Positions 16,201 to 25,756 of a DNA stretch of 46,114 bases are shown here, piece by piece (position 1 is the stretch's first letter; every line of letters begins with the position of its first letter). Under the pieces are notes generated by a model, which ran no database searches, was not told the DNA's origin, and saw nothing but the letters and a program-made list of their open reading frames with translations. Source of the stretch: Rs1 sp038900335 (GTDB lineage: Bacteria > Pseudomonadota > Gammaproteobacteria > Pseudomonadales > Balneatricaceae); contig JBBMRB010000026.1 in NCBI GenBank assembly GCA_038900335.1, positions 1-46,114 of the forward strand. The letters are read 5' to 3'. Position numbers and translations under genes: made by a program.

Positions 16201-16797
16201 ATGGCTAATCAATTAATCCTGGCCTCGGCGTCAGCGAGAAGAAAACAATTGTTAATGCAACTCGGTGTCGATTTTAAGGTTATTAGTGCCGATATAGATG
16301 AGAGCGTTAATTCAAACGAGTGCGCTGAAGATTACGTTTGCCGCTTAGCAGCCCAAAAGTGCCAAGCTGTATTTGAACAGCTTTGTGTAAAAGATCGAGA
16401 AAATGGTATGGCTGTTTTAGGATCAGATACCTGTGTTGTTATAGATGACAAAATATTGGGTAAACCGATAAATCAGCAAGATTCGCTGCAGATGTTACAA
16501 ATGTTGTCAGCTAAATGGCATCAAGTTTTTACCGCTGTCAGCATTATTAGTCAACAAAAACAAACAACAATATTGGTTGTCTGTGATGTCGAATTTGTAG
16601 CACTTGATAACGCCATGTGCCAGGCGTATTGGCAAAGTAATGAGCCGCAAGATAAAGCCGGTAGTTATGCGATACAAGGTAAAGGCGCGCGTTTTGTCAG
16701 GCAAATAAAAGGCAGTTACTCTGCTGTCGTCGGTTTACCAATGGCTGAAACGGCAGAGCTACTCACTGAGTTTGATGTGCCTTTTTGGCAATATTGA
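16201..16797 (+). CDS. maf: Maf-type nucleoside triphosphate pyrophosphatase (YhdE class)
   Basis: This 198-residue protein hydrolyses non-canonical or pyrimidine NTPs (dTTP/UTP in E. coli YhdE) to monophosphates. Visible signatures: the N-terminal SASARR at residues 9-14, the catalytic-base aspartate D76 in GSDTCV, the ILGKP loop at about 85-89, and DKAGSYAIQGKGA towards the C-terminus. The start MANQLILASAS at 16201 fits the family; an upstream in-frame ATG overlaps mreD without homology. Order mreD-maf-rng matches E. coli and Pseudomonas. Confidence 0.93.
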   Translation: MANQLILASASARRKQLLMQLGVDFKVISADIDESVNSNECAEDYVCRLAAQKCQAVFEQLCVKDRENGMAVLGSDTCVVIDDKILGKPINQQDSLQMLQMLSAKWHQVFTAVSIISQQKQTTILVVCDVEFVALDNAMCQAYWQSNEPQDKAGSYAIQGKGARFVRQIKGSYSAVVGLPMAETAELLTEFDVPFWQY

Positions 16798-16964
16798 TAA
16801 AATAGCGAAGCCGTTTTATAGCATCTTGAATTAATTGATAATATGATTAATTACAATAACATGCTTGATCTCAATAGCAGGGCTTTATCGCTCCATTAGA
16901 ATTATTTAATAAACAGTAGCATGATTATACTGTCAATCCCGAAAAAATAGATAAGGATAGAAAC

Positions 16965-18443
16965 GTGGCTGCAGCAGTTGGTGAAGAAATACTTATTAAT
17001 TTTACCCCGATGGAAACACGTGTTGCCATTATCGAAAATGGAATGCCGCAAGAAATTTATGTGGAAAGGACCAGCAAAAGAGGGATAGTAGGTAATATAT
17101 ATAAAGGCAAGGTGGTCAGAGTATTGCCGGGAATGCAGGCAGCGTTTGTTGAAATAGGTCTAGAAAAAGCCGCATTTATCCATGTCGATGAAGTCATCTG
17201 TAAAGATGATTCTATCGAAGAAAAAAATCGTCAAACAATAGGTTACTTATTAAAAGAGGGGCAGTCCCTGATTGTTCAAGTAACTAAAGACCCGCTAGGT
17301 ACTAAGGGTGCAAGATTAACAACCCATATATCCATTCCCTCTCGATACCTGGTGTATATGGATAATAGTAATCATGTCGGTATTTCACAGCGTATTGAAG
17401 ATAACGATGAGCGTGAGCGATTAAGAAATGCACTGTTAACGACATTGGATAAAAATGATGTCGATGCTGGTGGCTATATTTTACGTACAGTGGCTGAGGG
17501 GGCGAGTGAGCAGGAGCTTAAATCTGATATATTGTTCCTAAAGCGGTTGTGGAATAAAATAGAAAAAGAAATTAAGAAAGCAAAGGCCCCCGCCATTGTC
17601 TATGAAGACATGGCTTTAAATATGCGCGCATTAAGAGATATGGCGCATACTGGCATTGAGCGTATAAGAATCGATTCTAGAGAGACGTTTAATAAAGCGG
17701 AAGATTTCACCAGGTCCCTAGTCCCAGAATTGATAGATCGCCTAGAGTATTATCCAGGGGAGCGTCCTATTTTTGACTTGTATAATGTTGAAGAGGAAAT
17801 GCAGAGAGCATTGGGGCGCAAAATAGATTTAAAATCCGGTGGCTACCTTATTATTGATCAAACTGAGGCAATGACCACCGTTGATGTTAATACCGGCGGT
17901 TTTGTCGGCCATCGTAATTTAGAAGAGACTATCTTTAAAACTAATTTAGAGGCAGCGACTTCCATTGGCAGGCAGCTTAGGCTTAGAAACCTGGGTGGTA
18001 TCATTATTATCGATTTTATCGATATGGAATTAGAAGATCATCAAAGACAGGTGCTAAGAGCATTAGAGCGTGTTTTAGAAAGAGATCATGCTAAATGTAA
18101 GGTGATGGGTGTTTCTCAGTTAGGTTTGGTTGAGATGACACGCAAGCGTACCAGAGAAAGTCTTGAGCACATATTATGTGAATCTTGTGAGCAATGCGAT
18201 AGTCGAGGCTTTGTGAAATCGGCTGAAACGGTATGCTATGAAATCTTTCGTGAAATTCTAAGGCAGCATAGAGCATATGATACTGATTCTTATTTGGTAT
18301 TAGCCTCTGAAAAAGTGGTAGAATATGTGACAGAAGAAGCATCAGATCATCTTGCTGAATTAGAAACATTTATTAGTAAGGCTATTCAGTTTAAAGTTGA
18401 TAGTCATTATGGGCCTGAACATTTTGATGTGGTCTTAAGGTAG
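16965..18443 (+). CDS. rng: Ribonuclease G
   Basis: This 492-residue endoribonuclease of the RNase E/G family processes the 5' end of 16S rRNA and decays selected mRNAs. An S1-like domain occupies the N-terminal third (GNIYKGKVVRVLPGMQAAFVEIG). The DNase-I-like catalytic segment includes TTVDVNTGGFVG and IDFIDM, whose aspartates bind Mg2+. The zinc-link cysteines are in CESCEQC near residue 409. There is no RNase E-type C-terminal scaffold. Start is a GTG at 16965, supported by AAGGA 7 bases upstream. Confidence 0.95.
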   Translation: MAAAVGEEILINFTPMETRVAIIENGMPQEIYVERTSKRGIVGNIYKGKVVRVLPGMQAAFVEIGLEKAAFIHVDEVICKDDSIEEKNRQTIGYLLKEGQSLIVQVTKDPLGTKGARLTTHISIPSRYLVYMDNSNHVGISQRIEDNDERERLRNALLTTLDKNDVDAGGYILRTVAEGASEQELKSDILFLKRLWNKIEKEIKKAKAPAIVYEDMALNMRALRDMAHTGIERIRIDSRETFNKAEDFTRSLVPELIDRLEYYPGERPIFDLYNVEEEMQRALGRKIDLKSGGYLIIDQTEAMTTVDVNTGGFVGHRNLEETIFKTNLEAATSIGRQLRLRNLGGIIIIDFIDMELEDHQRQVLRALERVLERDHAKCKVMGVSQLGLVEMTRKRTRESLEHILCESCEQCDSRGFVKSAETVCYEIFREILRQHRAYDTDSYLVLASEKVVEYVTEEASDHLAELETFISKAIQFKVDSHYGPEHFDVVLR

Positions 18444-18477
18444 TATCAACGGCTTAGTTTTATCATGACTTATGCTT

Positions 18478-18501
18478 AAAGCTCTTTGATAAAAGAGCTT
18501 T
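18478..18501 (+). terminator. Hairpin between rng and yhdP
   Basis: A perfect 10-bp inverted repeat AAAGCTCTTT / AAAGAGCTTT with a GATA tetraloop lies 35 bases past the rng stop. Only three Ts end the right arm before CTCATC, so termination is probably partial and yhdP may be expressed both by read-through and on its own. Confidence 0.4.
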
Positions 18502-18538
18502 CTCATCTCACTTTATAAGGTGTAATATTGGTTATTGA

Positions 18539-21500
18539 ATGATAAAAAAAACAATCGCTCACCTACTTAGCTTTGTTATCGCGCTGTTATTTGTTGTTGC
18601 CGGTTGTTTACTAACGCTTCGTTTATTTTTGCCTAATATTGATCAGTATAATGAGCAAATAACGAGTTACCTCTCTCAAAAACTCAATAAAAATATTACG
18701 ATTGATAGCATTAAAGCACAGTGGCTGCAGGCTAATCCTGAATTTGTTATCTCCGGTATCAAACTCGATGATAGCAGTGGCGAAAGTGGTGCTTTAAGGG
18801 TCGCTAAAGTTTATGCGCAAATAGATATAGTGCACACTTTGTTGACACTAAGCCCTGTCTTTAAAAAACTCTCCATTAATAATTTACAGACGAAAATAGT
18901 GCAAGCTGATGGTCGCTGGCTCAGTGTTTTTTCACAGACACAACCTCAAAAAGTCGCTACAGCAAGTTCTGTACAAAGCAGTAACGAGGGCTTGCAAGAA
19001 TTGCTGTCGGTGTTGTCTCGACAAGCTAAAATTGAATTTATTGATACTGTTATTTCATTAAAACCGCAGGGGCGAGCGTGGCGCAAGTTAGGCCCTATGC
19101 AGCTGTCTCTTGAAAATGATGGTCAATTACATCAATTGAGTGGCCATGCAAAATTATTATATTATGGGCAGTCTTCAGTTGTACAATTTGCTGCTCAAGC
19201 TGCTGAATTATCAGAGAATATAACGCAAACCCCAGTCGCTCTATACGCTAAGTTTGATCAATTATCAGAGCAGTTATTACAATACAACACCTTTGATTTA
19301 GGCGTTGATATAGACAAGCTTTCGCTCAATGCACAGGTGTGGGCAAGTTTTAAACAGGGGGTTGTATCAGATGTTCTAGGTAACCTAGATATCCCTAAAT
19401 TAACATTTAAACACAGTGGCTATCCGCAGTTAGTGAACTCTTCCATCAAGTTTTCAGTGGCAAGTGATGCTGAGCAAACGCTGCTGCAATTGTCCGATAT
19501 TAATTTATCAAACGGTGTTGATCATCTAGTGATTGATGCGGTCAGTGCGAGAGTTGAGCACAGTGAAACAACAACATTAAAAGCGCTGGCAGTCTCTAAT
19601 CTTGACTTGGCAGTTGTGACGGCGCAATTAAAGAAAATCACTGTCCTTAATGATAAGGTGATGCAGCTAATTGAATCGTTAGAGCTCTCAGGCAAGCTGG
19701 CAAACCTTAATGCTAACTGGGGTAGCCAAGGTTTATTGGATGTTGAGTTGAGTGCGGATTTAGATCGCGTTTCAGCAGATAGCTATAGTGGAGCGCCGGC
19801 ATTATCGGGCGTTTCGGGGCTGCTAAAAATGACTCCTTTTACTGGTGAAATCCATTTAGATGCAACTGATTTTAGCATGGCTTTCCCCGCGTTATTTGCT
19901 GATAAATGGAACTATGAAAAAGCACAGGGTAGAGTGGATTGGCAAGTATCACTAGCTGATGGCAAGCCCGAACATGTACTGGTTAATTCACAGTTGCTAA
20001 GCTTAACTGATCAGCAAATGCGAGCTTCTGGGCGTTTTAGTCTGGATTTACCGGTCGATAGAGAGCAACAAGCTGAGCTGACGCTGTTAATTGGGATGAA
20101 AAATGAGCAGCTTCATAACGTCATGCCTTATATTCCACAGGGTATTATCAGCGATAAATTATATTCATGGATCGATAGCGCTGTATTGGCCGGTACGTTA
20201 AATAAAGGCGGTTTTTTACTGCGCACCGGTATCAGAAAAGACGTCGAAGATGACTCTGTTGCCAGTGTTCAGATGTTTTTTGATACACAGCAGGCCAAGG
20301 TTAATTTCGACCCTAATTGGCCAAATTTGCTAGCTGATGATTTACATGTTCTCGTTGAAGATAGCACGGTGTCAGTGCGCAGTAATCAGGGGTTAATAGC
20401 AGATAACCAAGTGACTGATTTATTAGTATCAAATATTGTTGATAATAGCCAGTTATCGGTTGCTGCCAATATTAGCGGTGATATTGATGCTCTATATACT
20501 AAAATAAAACAAAAACCAGTGGCAGCGCAGATACCTGAAATATTAAGAGACTGGCAATTAAAAGGCGATCATCAATCTAAAATTTCATTAGTGATACCTC
20601 TCTCTAAAGAGGATGAAAGTAATAGCGAGCAAGTCCCTAAAAAGCCTTATATTAATGTGGCTTCAACACTAAACAACGCACAGATCAAAGATGATAAGTA
20701 TCAGTTGTTGTTATCAGCTATAAATGGATCACTTAACTTTGACTCAATCAAGGGACTCAATAGTGACAAGGTTACATTAAGTAGTGAGGGATATGCTGGC
20801 AGTGTTGATATCGTTAGTCAAAATACGGATAACATCTTAAAAACAAGTGTTTCGCTAAATGGCACTGTCAAGATAGCTGATATCGCCAAAAAAATTAATG
20901 CGACACAATTAACTAGCGTCACTGGTGTTGCAAACTACAACGCTAGAGTCGATTTTTGTATTGATAGTACCGGTTGTAATCAGTTAGTAGTAAATTCTGA
21001 TTTAGTAGGGGTGGCCATTGACTTACCTGCTCCTTGGGGCAAGTCAGCAAAGTCTGCTAGCAAATTGCAATTAGTAAGCACGAGTAGTGATAAAGGTGTA
21101 GCGACTTGGCTATATAATTACGCGGATATTATTCGCGGCATATCGATAATACCCACGGATGCAAAACAAGAGGTCTCTTCACTTATTCGCCTGGGGGGAG
21201 AAAAGCCAGGGACACCTGTACGCAAAGGGGTGAGTATAGACGGTGTTTTAAAAAATGCAGATCTAACGACATTAGTAACACAGTTAAACAGCCCTAAGGC
21301 TGCTAGCAAAACGGCTAGTGGTTCAACAGGTTTGAGTGCGCTAAAGTCGCTCGATCTAAAGTTACAAAATAGCAGTATTTTAGGTCAGCCATTAGGCGGC
21401 TCTGCCTGGTTGAGCTTGCAGCAGAATTCTAATCACTGGTTGGCAAGGTTTAATAGTGATATTGCTGTCGGGCAGGTTAAATACCCATATAATTCAAAAG

Positions 21501-22426
21501 AAACCGTTCAGCTTGAGCTTAATAAATTAGCCATTAATACTAATGACTCGGCTAAACAAACTAAGAGTAAGTCTGCTAAAAAATCATCTTTATCATTAGA
21601 TAGTAGCGCTTGGCCTAAGGTTGAATTATCGATTAAAGAGTTGGATATTAATAATTTGAATGTGGGTCACTGGAGCGCTTCGCTAGCGCCAACAAGTGGT
21701 GGTTATAAAATAGCTAATATCGTTGGTGTACTGGCAGATACTTTGATTAATGCCGATGTATCATGGGCAAGGCAGCAAAAAAATACACAGTCATATTTGT
21801 CACTCAATGCCAAAGGCGGCGACTTTGGCGCAGTCTTAACGCAGTTTGGTTATGCAAAAGTTTTGGAAAATAAGTCAGGCGAAATACAGGCGAGTTTATC
21901 GTGGCCTGATTATCCGTGGGATTTTGATCAAGCTAAATTAAATGGTAGAGCTAGTTTTTCGTTAAAACAGGGACGCATCATCGAGGCGGGAACATCTGCT
22001 AACGTTTTGCGTATATTTGGCATTTTAAATCTAAATGCAGTGATTAAAAGGTTGAAGCTTAATTTTTCTGATCTGCTTGAGTCAGGTGTTACTTTTGATT
22101 CGGTCACGGGTAAATATTATTTGCAAAATGGCGTAGCGACAAGTGAGGAGCCACTCAAGCTCAAGGGTAGTTCTGCTGCGATGCAAATGGCAGGGACCAT
22201 TAACTTTATAGACAAAACACTAGATAACAAAATGACGGTGGAGATACCATTATCGAGTAATGCGCCGCTAGCTGCCTTACTGTTAGCTACTCCGCAAGTC
22301 GCTGGGATTGCCTTCGTGGTAGATAAGCTTTTGGGTGATACATTGGCTAAATGGACTGCGTTAAAATATGAAGTGACTGGCTCTTGGTTTGATCCCAATG
22401 TTAAGGTAGTGAATCTAGGGAATTGA
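18539..22426 (+). CDS. yhdP: YhdP family AsmA-like phospholipid transporter
   Basis: This 1295-residue protein has one N-terminal transmembrane helix (about residues 8-30), and the rest is a very long periplasmic beta-rich region. In E. coli YhdP (1266 residues) acts with TamB and YdbH to move phospholipids from inner to outer membrane through a hydrophobic groove. The DUF3971/AsmA-like body and the conserved C-terminal segment KGSSAAMQMAGTINFIDKTL support the call. It sits downstream of rng as in Pseudomonas and Enterobacteria, but the tldD often found next is absent here. Confidence 0.9.
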   Translation: MIKKTIAHLLSFVIALLFVVAGCLLTLRLFLPNIDQYNEQITSYLSQKLNKNITIDSIKAQWLQANPEFVISGIKLDDSSGESGALRVAKVYAQIDIVHTLLTLSPVFKKLSINNLQTKIVQADGRWLSVFSQTQPQKVATASSVQSSNEGLQELLSVLSRQAKIEFIDTVISLKPQGRAWRKLGPMQLSLENDGQLHQLSGHAKLLYYGQSSVVQFAAQAAELSENITQTPVALYAKFDQLSEQLLQYNTFDLGVDIDKLSLNAQVWASFKQGVVSDVLGNLDIPKLTFKHSGYPQLVNSSIKFSVASDAEQTLLQLSDINLSNGVDHLVIDAVSARVEHSETTTLKALAVSNLDLAVVTAQLKKITVLNDKVMQLIESLELSGKLANLNANWGSQGLLDVELSADLDRVSADSYSGAPALSGVSGLLKMTPFTGEIHLDATDFSMAFPALFADKWNYEKAQGRVDWQVSLADGKPEHVLVNSQLLSLTDQQMRASGRFSLDLPVDREQQAELTLLIGMKNEQLHNVMPYIPQGIISDKLYSWIDSAVLAGTLNKGGFLLRTGIRKDVEDDSVASVQMFFDTQQAKVNFDPNWPNLLADDLHVLVEDSTVSVRSNQGLIADNQVTDLLVSNIVDNSQLSVAANISGDIDALYTKIKQKPVAAQIPEILRDWQLKGDHQSKISLVIPLSKEDESNSEQVPKKPYINVASTLNNAQIKDDKYQLLLSAINGSLNFDSIKGLNSDKVTLSSEGYAGSVDIVSQNTDNILKTSVSLNGTVKIADIAKKINATQLTSVTGVANYNARVDFCIDSTGCNQLVVNSDLVGVAIDLPAPWGKSAKSASKLQLVSTSSDKGVATWLYNYADIIRGISIIPTDAKQEVSSLIRLGGEKPGTPVRKGVSIDGVLKNADLTTLVTQLNSPKAASKTASGSTGLSALKSLDLKLQNSSILGQPLGGSAWLSLQQNSNHWLARFNSDIAVGQVKYPYNSKETVQLELNKLAINTNDSAKQTKSKSAKKSSLSLDSSAWPKVELSIKELDINNLNVGHWSASLAPTSGGYKIANIVGVLADTLINADVSWARQQKNTQSYLSLNAKGGDFGAVLTQFGYAKVLENKSGEIQASLSWPDYPWDFDQAKLNGRASFSLKQGRIIEAGTSANVLRIFGILNLNAVIKRLKLNFSDLLESGVTFDSVTGKYYLQNGVATSEEPLKLKGSSAAMQMAGTINFIDKTLDNKMTVEIPLSSNAPLAALLLATPQVAGIAFVVDKLLGDTLAKWTALKYEVTGSWFDPNVKVVNLGN

Positions 22427-22460
22427 TGGCTGTTTCATTTTCAGCGCACACAATCGCAGC

Positions 22461-22483
22461 TACCTTTACCGTCAGTAAAGGTA
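22461..22483. terminator. Hairpin between convergent yhdP and darP
   Basis: A perfect 9-bp inverted repeat TACCTTTAC / GTAAAGGTA with a 5-base loop fills the 77-base gap between the stops of two converging genes. Neither side has a long U-run. Position suggests a shared transcription stop or RNA-end stabiliser. Confidence 0.45.
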
Positions 22484-22503
22484 ACTGCTGATCTGCAACG
22501 CGA

Positions 22504-23025
22504 TTAGCAGCCTTCTAGTTCACGTAAGTATTTAAACAATTTTTTCGAGGTTAGCGGCGGCTTATTTGAGCTGATTTCTTTTTGAGTATTGCGAATTAGT
22601 TGTCTGATGTATTGAATATCGGTTTGCGGATATTGCTCTAAAATCACATCTAACATGCCTTCATCATTGGCCAGCAGTCTCTCTCTCCAGCGCTCTAAGC
22701 GGTGAAAAACTTTGTTGTATTCCTCGTGCTGAAGATTACATTTGTTGATCGCCAGCTCAATAGCTTCAGGGTCTTCAAAGCGCATCAGTTTACCAATATA
22801 TTGGCATTGGCGTTTAAACGCACCGCTTTTTACTTTTAAGCGTTTAGCTTCATCAATCGCATCGCGTAATGTCTCATCCATCTCAATATTATCGAGTTGG
22901 CTAGGTTTTAGATCGATCAACTGTGAGCCTAAAACTTGTAGTGCCTCAGCGTCTCTTTTTAATGAAGATTTACTGATCCAGTCTTCATCATCATCTTCGT
23001 AAGTATCAAATTTATCGTTGTTCAT
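22504..23025 (-). CDS. darP: Ribosome-associated protein DarP (YjgA)
   Basis: This 173-residue, highly charged helical protein is of the YjgA/DUF615 family, which associates with the 50S subunit late in assembly. The N-terminal acidic patch followed by SKSSLKRDAEALQVLG and the segment YIGKLMRFEDPEAI are typical. The C-terminal KLFKYLRELEG is standard. It is 3 bases after mgtE, so it is the last gene of that transcript. In Pseudomonas it sits between tldD and pmbA; neither is present here. Confidence 0.9.
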   Translation of the reverse strand: MNNDKFDTYEDDDEDWISKSSLKRDAEALQVLGSQLIDLKPSQLDNIEMDETLRDAIDEAKRLKVKSGAFKRQCQYIGKLMRFEDPEAIELAINKCNLQHEEYNKVFHRLERWRERLLANDEGMLDVILEQYPQTDIQYIRQLIRNTQKEISSNKPPLTSKKLFKYLRELEGC

Positions 23026-23028
23026 GTG

Positions 23029-24396
23029 TTATCCGTAAAAAAAGGTGGCTAAGCCTAAAAAGGCTAAGAAACCGACGACATCTGTAATTGTCGTTAATAA
23101 TACACCGCCAGCAAGTGCGGGGTCGATTCCTCTGGTTTTCAATAAAATCGGTAACAGTACTCCAGAGAACGTACCGACTATTAAATTAATGATAATAGCC
23201 ATGCCGATGATTAGCCCGATAGTATAGTCTTGAAACCATAAAACAGCGACCCCAGCGACGACTATTGACCATAAAATACCATTTAAAGCGCCGACAACGA
23301 GTTCTCTTTTGATCAACCAGGCGGTATTTGCCTTTTCGACTTGATCTAGTGCCTGTGCTCTAATAATGAGTGTTAATGTTTGGCTGCCTGCAATACCGCC
23401 CATAGAGGCGACAATTGGCATTAATACGGCAAGGGCAACAACCTTGGCGATAGTCTCTTCAAATATACCGATGACAGAGGAGGCGATAAATGCGGTGATT
23501 AAGTTGATGCCTAACCATACCGCTCGCCTTTTGCTGGTTTTCCAAATAGGAGCAAAGGTATCTTCATCGTCATCTAGGCCTGCCATACTCATCAATGAGT
23601 GGTCAGCATCTTCACGAATAACGTCAACAACATCATCGATGGTGATACGACCGAGAAGTTTGCCTTCATCATCGACAACCGGAGCTGACACTAAATCGTG
23701 TTGCTCAAACAGCATCGCCACTTCATGATCGGGCATGCTCGCTGGGATCGGCTCTATTTCGGTGACCATAATTTCGCGAACGGTCATCTCGGGGTCGCTC
23801 ACCAATAATTTGGTTAAGGGTAATATGCCAATATAAAGCTCTTTACGACGGCTGATAACAAATAAGCTGTCCGTCATTTCAGGAATTTCATCGTGTCGTC
23901 TAATGTAGCGTAAGACGGTCTCTACCGTGATATCTGGTCGAATGGTTACCGTATCGGTATTCATTAATCCGCCAGCGGTGTCCTCAGGGTAGGATAGTAC
24001 TTGCTCTACTCTTTCACGGTTTTGCTGATCCATGACCTTTAACAGCTCGTGCATTACCGTTTCAGGTAATTGCTGTAGTAAGTCTGCAAAATCATCGGTA
24101 TCTAATGAATCAGCTAATGCAAGTACTCGGCTGTTATCCATCCTTGACAGGATGTCAGCCTGTATATCGTCTGAAAGGTGTTGTAAAACCGAACCTTCAT
24201 TATCTCTGTGGATTAGCTTCCAAAGAATTTTTCTTTCTTTAGGCGGTGATTTCTCTAATAATTGTGCGACTTCAACACTTTGTAGTGTGTTGTTCAGTGT
24301 GAAGCGAATTTGCTGGAATGCACCGCTTTCTAATGCAATAGAGAGTTTGTCTAGTTCAGATATGGTTTCTGGGCTGTTCATACTGTGATAGCTCAA
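23029..24396 (-). CDS. mgtE: Magnesium transporter MgtE
   Basis: This 455-residue Mg2+ channel has an N-terminal alpha-superhelical cytoplasmic domain (about residues 35-140), a CBS-domain pair (about 140-265, with DTAGGLMNTDTVTI and LVSAPVVDDEGKLLGRIT), then five transmembrane helices (about 290-455). The pore stretch LMPIVASMGGIAGSQ is present. The CBS region senses cytosolic Mg2+ and gates the pore. The gene follows ptsO by 34 bases and precedes darP by 3, on the same strand. Confidence 0.94.
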   Translation of the reverse strand: MSYHSMNSPETISELDKLSIALESGAFQQIRFTLNNTLQSVEVAQLLEKSPPKERKILWKLIHRDNEGSVLQHLSDDIQADILSRMDNSRVLALADSLDTDDFADLLQQLPETVMHELLKVMDQQNRERVEQVLSYPEDTAGGLMNTDTVTIRPDITVETVLRYIRRHDEIPEMTDSLFVISRRKELYIGILPLTKLLVSDPEMTVREIMVTEIEPIPASMPDHEVAMLFEQHDLVSAPVVDDEGKLLGRITIDDVVDVIREDADHSLMSMAGLDDDEDTFAPIWKTSKRRAVWLGINLITAFIASSVIGIFEETIAKVVALAVLMPIVASMGGIAGSQTLTLIIRAQALDQVEKANTAWLIKRELVVGALNGILWSIVVAGVAVLWFQDYTIGLIIGMAIIINLIVGTFSGVLLPILLKTRGIDPALAGGVLLTTITDVVGFLAFLGLATFFYG

Positions 24397-24430
24397 ATAG
24401 TTGATGAATAAGCGTTAAAGGTGACAGTAT

Positions 24431-24700
24431 TTATTCTTCTTCATCAAACTTGTTATTGATCAGTAGGCAAATCTGTTCTAACGCTTGAACTTCGTCATCG
24501 CCACTCGTTTCAATGGTTAAAATACTACCTTTACTGGCCGCTAGCATCATAACTGACATAATACTTTTACCATCGACCGCTTTTTTGCCGTTACTGATAT
24601 TTACCTGGCATGCAAATTTACTCGTTAGTGCTATCAGTTTAGATGCGGCTCTTGCGTGTAGGCCTAGCTTATTAATAATTTCTATGTCAACGCCTTGCAT
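24431..24700 (-). CDS. ptsO: HPr-like phosphocarrier of the nitrogen PTS (NPr)
   Basis: This 89-residue HPr-fold protein carries the phosphorylatable His15 in the motif GLHARAA and Ser46 in DGKSIM. In Proteobacteria, NPr passes phosphate from EI-Ntr (PtsP) to EIIA-Ntr (PtsN), a regulatory cascade without sugar transport. Its place downstream of rpoN-hpf-ptsN-rapZ identifies it as PtsO rather than a sugar HPr. It begins 42 bases after rapZ. Confidence 0.93.
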   Translation of the reverse strand: MQGVDIEIINKLGLHARAASKLIALTSKFACQVNISNGKKAVDGKSIMSVMMLAASKGSILTIETSGDDEVQALEQICLLINNKFDEEE

Positions 24701-24742
24701 TAATGATTCCTTGTGGTTTTTTCTGGCAAACTAAGCTATCCG

Positions 24743-25642
24743 CTAGTTATTAATTTCTCGATGGTAGACAGAGACATTATCCATCAGTGGTAAAAAATGA
24801 TTAGTCAGTTGCTCCGCTATATAAACGGATCGATGTTGTCCGCCTGTGCAACCTAAAGCAATGGTAACATAGCTTCTATTATTGGTTCTAAACTCGGGTA
24901 GCCATTTTTCGATAAACTGACGAATATCGCCAATCATTTCATTAACTAAAGGTTCTTGGCTGAGAAACTCTTGGATAGGTTGTTGAGTACCGTTAAAGGA
25001 TCTAAGGTGTACCTGCCAATATGGGTTGGGCAGCATGCGTAAATCATAGACGATATCTGAATCAAGTGGCACACCATGCTTAAAGCCAAAAGAAATAAAC
25101 TGCAATGATAAGTTTTGCTCCTTTCTCTCGGCAACCCGATATTTTATAACATCTCGAAGCTCATAAAGCGACAGGTGGGTGGTGTCGATTCTAATAGAGG
25201 CTAGATCGGCAATCGGCGCCAGTACGGTATTCTCATATTCAATTGATGACTTCAAACCCTGTACGTGATTCGCCATAGGGTGGCGACGCCTGGTCGCGCT
25301 ATAGCGTTGAATCAAAATTTCATCAGTGGCATCTAGGTAAATAAAATCGATATCAAAAATCAATTTATTATTGATTTTGAGGGTGCTTATTATTTCAGGT
25401 AGTTTTTCTAAATGCTCAGCTGGGTTTCTAGCATCAATACACAGTGCTATTTTATTGTCGCTACGCTGTGGCACAGAGCTGTCAAATAAACTGTTTGTAT
25501 CGATGCTCTGTAAGTAATTGATCGTTTCGGGCAGCAGGGCGGCAGGTAGGTTATCAATGCAGTAAAAACCTATATCTTCTAACACTTGTATTGCTGTGCT
25601 TTTACCAGAGCCTGATCTACCACTGATAATGATAAGCTTCAT
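24743..25642 (-). CDS. rapZ: RNase adaptor / nucleotide-binding protein RapZ
   Basis: This 299-residue protein has a Walker A motif GRSGSGKST at residues 8-16 and a C-terminal domain with the invariant GCTGGQHRSVY. In enterics RapZ targets the GlmZ small RNA to RNase E and controls amino-sugar supply; other Proteobacteria may use a different target. Length and both domains are complete. It lies in the conserved rpoN-hpf-ptsN-rapZ-ptsO order. A 114-base gap with a strong AT palindrome separates it from ptsN. Confidence 0.95.
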   Translation of the reverse strand: MKLIIISGRSGSGKSTAIQVLEDIGFYCIDNLPAALLPETINYLQSIDTNSLFDSSVPQRSDNKIALCIDARNPAEHLEKLPEIISTLKINNKLIFDIDFIYLDATDEILIQRYSATRRRHPMANHVQGLKSSIEYENTVLAPIADLASIRIDTTHLSLYELRDVIKYRVAERKEQNLSLQFISFGFKHGVPLDSDIVYDLRMLPNPYWQVHLRSFNGTQQPIQEFLSQEPLVNEMIGDIRQFIEKWLPEFRTNNRSYVTIALGCTGGQHRSVYIAEQLTNHFLPLMDNVSVYHREINN

Positions 25643-25680
25643 GAATTTTCCTTAAATTGCTGTGTGAAAATGGCGGTTAG

Positions 25681-25712
25681 AATGTAAATTTATATGATCA
25701 TAAATTTACATT
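25681..25712. repeat. AT-only 13-bp inverted repeat between ptsN and rapZ
   Basis: The perfect arms AATGTAAATTTAT and ATAAATTTACATT flank a 6-base loop ATGATC, in the only sizeable gap of the rpoN-ptsO part of the operon. It could be an operator (dyad for a dimeric regulator), an RNase processing site or a weak attenuator. No U-run follows on the minus strand. Confidence 0.4.
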
Positions 25713-25756
25713 ACACATATTTAAGAATAATGACATTAACCCAAAACGCTAGGTTT

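Noticed and set aside
22742..23002. Plus-strand open frame opposite darP
   Set aside because: Serine-rich antisense shadow of the acidic and lysine-rich darP frame, without a start signal or motif.
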